Of a DNA stretch of 64,000 bases, positions 58,982 to 64,000 are shown in pieces (position 1 is the stretch's first letter; the number at the start of each line of letters is the position of its first letter). Origin of the DNA: Stratiolaelaps scimitus (lineage: Eukaryota; Arthropoda; Arachnida; Mesostigmata; Laelapidae); the NCBI GenBank assembly GCA_019614645.1, contig JABWDB010000037.1, positions 2,882,001-2,946,000 on the forward strand, read 5' to 3'. The position numbers and the translations under genes are program-made. The notes beneath the pieces were generated by a model. That model saw nothing but the letters and a program-made list of their open reading frames with translations, was not told the DNA's origin and did not search any database.

Positions 58982-61900
58982 ATGTCCTTCAACGATGAAA
59001 TGGCTGATTCGTCGGAGCAGCTCGGAGCGTCAGTGAGTAGTCCACCGGCAGCTTCACAAGTGGATACCACAAGAACGAACATCGACAGCCCGACCACTGG
59101 CACAACTCCAGCTGCAGCTTTGCCCGATGATACGACAAAGGCGAATACGGATGTCAAAGCAAGTCGAAAACGTCAGGTAGGTTCCCTATCAAACTAGGAC
59201 TGGGCAGTCGTCTGATCTGTGCATGTTCCATCTAGCCGCGAGCGAAGGTCTTTAGCTTAATTAACCAAGCTGGCCGCCGAACGCGGCAGGTTCGAGTTGT
59301 CCACCGCGACCCTGCTGACGACATATGTACAAGAGATAACTTCTGACACTCTCAGCGTTCAATATTTACCTCAGTTCACGGAATTGTTTTTTTTGCATTG
59401 CTTTGCAAGACGGACCCCACCTTATTCAATAGATCTAGCTTCGAGCGAGCACTGCCTCCTCAAAACTCTCCAGTTCCAAGCTGGGGCGGTGGAGGAGCGC
59501 TACGATAATAAATGACAGCGTAAAGGTCGCCGTAAAGACGCATGTTGGATCTATGGGAATAATATTTTATTCGAACGGGCTCAATGCATTGGAGAATCGC
59601 TGGACTAAAAGGGAGCTTTAGGGGGGAATATATTGAATAAATACATCAGCATGTTTCACTAGCAGCATGTTCACACTCATTGTTTTCCTTTCAACACAGG
59701 AAAATTATTGACGGCGTTAAGGAGATTGACGTAGATGCATGGGTTCGATCCCCTGCCGCTACACATATGCAGTTAGAAGCGGGGGGGAATGTTGGACAGT
59801 TTCGAAGCCCAACTCTACCAGTTTAGCCATCGTAAGCTGTTACTTATAGGCAGGCGCGTTGTCCTGGTGGAACAGCACCTTCTTCTTCTGCATTACAGGC
59901 TAATTCCTAACGATTGGATTGCTTAAACGATCCAAAAGTTCGGCATATTGTCCTCCTGGGATCGTGCCACCAGGCTCAACGTATTATTATTAAGGTATTA
60001 TTCTAGTCGACTAGAATAATTCCATCGGTATCCCAGAACACAGTGCACGAAACCTTTAGGGAATATTTTTCAGTCGTGGCACTTGTCGGCCTTGTGTGCC
60101 TTTCACTCACGAGTAGTTGTCTTGGTTTTTTTGGGTGTGTAGTGTTGAACCCAGCTTTCATCAATGGTTACGAATCCGCGGATTCCTCTTCATCTGGCTT
60201 GAGACAGCCCCCGGAAAGAGTCCTTCGGTCCAATTCTTGATCCTCAATCAAGATTACCGCATCACTCCAATCTTTAAACTAGGCGACAAGTAGCTGTGCG
60301 GCAACTAGAGACCAATTGCTGTATCCTGTGGGAAAAACCGTCGAGAGCATTATCCTTGATCAGTTGAGTTCGTTTCTCGCCGAACACAATGTTCTCTCCG
60401 CGAACCAGTTCGGCTTCCGCAAGCCTTGTACCACCACCCCGCGATAGTGTGACTCTCTGAATCTCTACGCAGGGCAAAGGACTCCGGTCAGCGCTCGCTG
60501 GTAGTCCTACTCGACTTTTCTAAGGCTTTTGACCCTGCCAGTTCGACTATTCTCTTCAAGCGCCTATAATCTCTCGCAAGATGCCGCGGACCTTCTGCAG
60601 TCTTTCATGTCACATCGTAATCAATGTGTGCTACCATATCAAGCGTGCTCTCTTCCAGTAAACAGCTTAGCTTAAGTGTCTCCCAGGCCTCACACTTTTC
60701 TCTATATTTATCTAAGATATAGCCAATGTCTGTCAGCACTGCAACGTCCTCTTCTACGCAGACGATACCTCTCTGTTCATAAGTGGTAATGATCCTAATG
60801 AACTGATTCGTAAAGTCAACGAAGATCTTCTCACACTAGCTACCTGGCTTAAACTAAACTGCCTCTCCCTCAGTGTTTCCAAGTCTACACATTCTCACAC
60901 ATTCGCCCCACTCTTAGCCCTTCTGGTCGTATCGGAGGTTGCGATAAATCATCGAGGCACATCTATTGTGCCTTCCACTGTAGCCCGCTTCCTTGGAATT
61001 CTTCTCGACGATCAACGCACAGGAGCAGCGCATCTCTCTGTCTCAGGCCAAAATTGGCGGGCGCCATAGCTGGCATTACTCAGGTCCGAAAATTGCCCAA
61101 GCCTAGCTGCTGCCAACTCCTGTATCATGGCCTTTTTTTACCTCCACAATTTATTACGGTTGAACATTTCGGCCTCACCTAGGTCGAGCCCTTTGGTGGC
61201 CTGGTCGTACATTCGTGTGCGCCTTGCAATCGGACGAGACGGACGTAGGTGAACGGGTTCGATCCCCACCGTTGCACATTTGCATTTAAAGGCGTTGTCC
61301 CTCTTACGAAGCAATGCTAAAAAGGCAGTACCGGGGACGTCAAATGTTGGCTGAGAGCCAGCCAACCTATGCCTCACCTATGCTAATCACATCGCGCCGA
61401 TTCTCGTTCCCCAAAACCGCGCTCTCAGATCCATCTTTCGCTTGTCTCCCCTTCTCATACCTTCAAAGCAATTTTCATTTAAAAGCACATTTTATCTTTC
61501 CCTGGTCAAAGTGCTTTTGTACCGGCTGTTATTGTCTTATTCTCAGAATTATCCATAGGTTCGCCCCGAACATTGGGGTCCCAATGGTCTCCTTCGAATA
61601 ACACTCGGGTTAGCACGGCTAACATATTCCACAACATGCTGCTTTATTTATCTATTTATTATTGTTTTCTCATACACCTGCAATGTTAGTCTCGTCGTTG
61701 GTTAGTGCCTCATGTTCAAGCTGCGATTCTCGCAAAATACGAGTGTCTCTCTCTTGTTGTAGAAGTGATCTAATCTATATCTTTTTCTTCCATACAGTTG
61801 GCGTGGCCAGGATTTTTGTTTTTGTAAATGGCTCTTGTCTATGCCATCATCAAACTGTCCACAAAGAACTTCTTCTTAGTTCACTTTGACCCCCACCGAG

Positions 61901-63772
61901 CAGCCTCTGACTCATAGGCGTACTCACCAATATACCTAAATGTTGTTTACACATATGGTCCGGGCACAAAACCCTTTGTTCCAATAATTAACAATAATAA
62001 TAGTAATAAAATACGTGCGGTGCCCACTTGCTGTTCAACATCGCAATACCGATATCATGGCATAGGATTAGGAGCGTCCTCCTAATAGTAATTATTAACG
62101 TCTCCGCTATCTCACGAGCGTTAAACCCGACGATCCTGGAGCACTTTTTCATGCACTTTTCACACTCTTTGACGATTTCGGAGCTCCGCAACATGGCTCA
62201 TCTTCGATCCCCTTGAATCCACCTGGTCCAATAGAGCACTGCTTCATACGATAGGGTACATTGTCCGTACATTGCGTCCAACCCTCTACTATATCTGAGT
62301 TGCATGACAACTCTTAAATTAATAGTGTTTAATAGCAGCCGGAAGCTCGTAAAGGTGTATATTTAACGGGACCGCGCGACCATGGTCCCATTCGGTGGAT
62401 GTCATGATTACCAGGAACACCAGCGATCATCGACTTCGTCGTTCGTTATCTGCCGTTTCAAGAACCACCGTGTTTTTCAGCCAAAAAAAAGCCCACAAAT
62501 TTTCCACCGCTGGTGATCGGAACTAGCCGATACAGGAATCCCATCATACTCCTTCAAATAGTTATCTCTATGCAAATATAGGCAGCAAGCTAGTATCTTG
62601 TCATCAAATTTTCATACTTCGCATTATAACAAAGCGTATGTCATATACTGTCCCTAGAACCATATGCGTGCATTTAGATCTTTAAGGAAGTTAGTCGCCC
62701 AAAAAGATTAATATTAGTTAATTATTATTATTATTCCAGATCTCTGAAATAACCGGCGGCTCAACACACGACGTGTACAGCAGTCCCGACGTTCCCGTAT
62801 GCCAACTTCAATCAGCAGAGGTCAGCTCCTGTAGTTTGCCGGCCAAGAAGCCCCGCAAGTCACTCCACGAGGCCAAGCGCTGCAGAGCGTGCGACCGGAA
62901 ACTCAAGATTGTTTCGACATTCTCATGCAGGTGAGATGCGGGTACCACGCCAGGACAGGCTGCGCTGTACCATCCTCGTTCCTTAATGACGATCAGGCCG
63001 CGTGTCCTTCTCGTAGAAATTGACGACAAGACGACACGGCTGAGGGAACGCAAATGGCGAGGTCGCCTGCTCCCGATAGATCGTACCGTTGATTCTCATC
63101 ATCAGACAACAGCTTAGTATTCAAGTTCGTTCAACGGGCGATGGGGAATTCCTTTCAGCTGACCGCTCCGTGCTCTTTTTCTTGCTGCTGCTGCTGCTGC
63201 TGAGAAGTCGAGTCGAACAGAACACAAATGTTGTCTATGGACAGATATCCTAGCGCATGACTTGTAGACCATGGATGGGTATATGATCAACGGTGTAATT
63301 TCGTTTCGAATATCGTGCATTTATATGTAATGCTTTTAGTGTCAGTGTGAGCTGGGGTGCAAAAAACACCCCCCTTTTATTTTATTTTTATCTATTTTAT
63401 TTATTTTTTATTTTATCGAGAACTAAAGCGTATTGTATTGCAGTTCCGAAAATCAACTTGATTTTGAAACTTGAAACTTGAATATATGTGAATGATCTCG
63501 TCACCATTACAATCGAACGGGACCCCAGCATTGTTTCAGCGGCTTCGCCATCTCGTCACCAGTTGCCCCCGAATTAACTAACTAGCTAGCTAGCTGATTA
63601 GCTAACTAGCTAACTAATGTTCTCGCGCGATTTCAGGTGCGGTTTCGAATACTGTGGTGAGCACCGTTGTCCCGAGACGCACGCGTGTAATTTCGACTAC
63701 CGTGAGCTCGGCAGAAGGGAGATAAAATTGAATAATCCACCTATACGGAGAGAGAAGATCGCGAAGATCTAG
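58982..63772 (+). CDS. AN1-type zinc-finger protein, ZFAND5/6-like (ZFAND-B)
   Basis: Paralogue of ZFAND-A. Coding exons: 58982-59176 (the exon may open at the acceptor ending 58947), 62740-62930, 63637-63772. With the ATG at 58982 they give 173 residues. Exon 1 encodes a Ser/Thr/Asp-rich stretch ending SRKRQ, exon 2 leads into the AN1 finger, and the last intron splits the Arg codon between its third and fourth cysteines, exactly as in ZFAND-A. The finger is intact: C-RA-C, 11 residues, C-R-C, GFEY, C-GE-H-x5-H-A-C, followed by FDYRELGRREIKLNNPP and a terminal REKIAKI. Intron 1 is over 3.5 kb and filled with transposon remains. In the upstream reading, a CVSNC pair precedes the start; it may be a relic of an A20 finger. 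A ubiquitin/proteasome role is inferred from family. Confidence 0.78.
59265..59338 (+). repeat. SINE-A fragment in ZFAND-B intron 1
   Basis: GGCCGCCGAACGCGGCAGG, a B box GGTTCGAGTTGTCC, then TATGTACAAGAGATAAC; a degraded head without tail. Confidence 0.45.
59840..60175 (-). mobile_element. Decayed mariner-type transposase fragment
   Basis: On the minus strand three blocks of a mariner transposase appear in order but in different frames and with stops: VTIDESWVQHYTPKKTKT (first catalytic Asp in DESW), TVFWDTDGIILVD, then a TIPGGQYAELLDRL block and KKKVLFHQDNAPA (second catalytic Asp). Frameshifts and stop codons mean it is not functional. No terminal inverted repeats were identified. It lies inside the first intron of ZFAND-B. 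Confidence 0.8.
59997..60020. repeat. Perfect 24-bp palindrome in the mariner remnant
   Basis: ATTATTCTAGTC followed by GACTAGAATAAT; the two halves are exact reverse complements. It spans the end of the FWDTDGIILVD block, where the transposase frame is interrupted by a stop. Confidence 0.85.
60250..61145 (+). pseudogene. Decayed non-LTR retrotransposon reverse transcriptase
   Basis: Successive reverse-transcriptase motifs occur in order on the + strand but in shifting frames with stops: ITPIFKLGDK, GKTVESIILDQLSSFL then NQFGFRKP, LVVLLDFSKAFD (motif A catalytic Asp), FYADDTSLFISGNDP (motif C YADD), and ARFLGILLDD (thumb side). The order and spacing are those of a Jockey/CR1-like LINE. The frame breaks make it a dead copy. 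It sits directly beside the mariner remnant, in ZFAND-B intron 1, followed by a SINE-C copy. Confidence 0.85.
61211..61375 (+). repeat. SINE-C, best-preserved copy
   Basis: GACGAGACGGACGTAGGTGA, B box ACGGGTTCGATCCCC, CACCGTTGCACATTTGCATT, TAAAGGCGTTGTCCCTCTTA, CGAAGCAATGC, AGGCAGTACCGGGGACG and AAATGTTGGCTGAGAGCCAG. This copy defines the family used elsewhere in this annotation. Confidence 0.8.
61376..62739. other. Distal part of ZFAND-B intron 1
   Basis: No exon recognised; frames up to 95 codons lack domains. It may include further degraded transposon sequence downstream of the reverse transcriptase. It ends in the ATTATTATTATTCCAG acceptor before exon 2. Confidence 0.35.
63417..63480 (+). 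repeat. Retroposon tail fragment in ZFAND-B intron 2
   Basis: GAGAACTAAAGCGTATTG, TGCAGTTCCGAAAATCAAC then two GAAACTT repeats; related to the tails at 25530 and 36636. Confidence 0.5.
63575..63618. repeat. CTAG-rich repeat next to a splice acceptor
   Basis: AACTAACTAGCTAGCTAGCT followed by GATTAGCTAACTAGCTAACT, about 20 bp upstream of the last ZFAND-B exon. Its many TAAC/CTAAC motifs resemble branch-point sequences. Confidence 0.7.
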
Positions 63773-63784
63773 TTCGCTACGTCG

Positions 63785-63790
63785 AATAAA
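63785..63790 (+). terminator. Poly(A) signal of ZFAND-B
   Basis: AATAAA 13 bp after the stop codon. It is unusually close, but is the first signal; no other gene follows before the window ends. Confidence 0.45.
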
Positions 63791-64000
63791 GTAGCCCTTG
63801 AAGTAAGCAGAGAATGGATTCCGCGTTGCATTGATCTCAGCCAGTGGTGACCCTGGCGTGCAATAGCAGTGCGCTGTATATGTGAATAGAATTATTATTA
63901 TTAATTAGCGAATCGGAGGTGAGAATCGGCTGATGATCTTAGAGGAGCCGAGTAACTGTCCTCCAGAAGACCTACTATAAGCAAAAAAAAAACAAGATTC
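63791..64000. other. Window end, no gene recognised
   Basis: An AAT-type run near 63890-63905 and a poly-A tract near 63983; nothing else recognised. Confidence 0.4.

Overview
This is a eukaryotic, almost certainly arthropod, genomic window. The evidence is spliced genes with GT-AG introns, TCAGT-type initiators, a His/Ala/Pro-rich cuticle protein, two AA15-type lytic polysaccharide monooxygenase (LPMO) genes with N-terminal-His chemistry, abundant tRNA-derived SINEs, and many (AT)n microsatellites. Nothing here fixes the order; a mite or other chelicerate, or a crustacean, would fit. Coding density is low: five genes are supported with varying confidence and most of the window is non-coding and repeat-rich.

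Layout. 1-23.6 kb: no recognisable protein gene; a GC-rich stretch at 1-2.3 kb ending at a good splice-donor sequence, another GC-richer stretch at about 12.8-17 kb, SINE copies, a MITE-like element, hairpins and microsatellites. 23.6-39.7 kb: a tandem pair of AA15 LPMO genes on the + strand (LPMO-A about 24.47-29.73 kb, LPMO-B about 33.52-39.39 kb). They share exon lengths, intron phases, an 81-nt non-coding leader exon and diverged promoter DNA, so the duplicated unit includes the promoter. LPMO-A carries a proline-rich linker of about 350 residues where LPMO-B has about 27. 39.7-46.2 kb: repeats only. 46.3-47.0 kb: an AHHAAP-repeat cuticle protein. 48.4-49.7 kb and 58.9-63.8 kb: two paralogous AN1 zinc-finger (ZFAND5/6-like) genes on the + strand with identical intron positions in the AN1 half. 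The large intron of the second contains a decayed mariner transposase (- strand), a decayed non-LTR reverse transcriptase (+ strand) and SINE fragments. 51.65-52.16 kb: a 168-residue open frame on the - strand with a coiled-coil-like C-terminal half, not recognised.

How the genes relate. The LPMOs (secreted, copper-dependent oxidative cleavage of chitin or cellulose) and the cuticle protein could both act on extracellular polysaccharide or exoskeleton, but the window does not show that they are co-regulated. The ZFAND genes belong to the ubiquitin/proteasome stress-response family and look like an independent duplication. Three tRNA-derived SINE families (called A, B and C here) supply most recognisable repeats; several copies sit inside LPMO and ZFAND introns. 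No functional tRNA or rRNA gene and no CRISPR array was seen. Exon boundaries were read by eye from splice consensus, frame and paralogue comparison, without transcript data.
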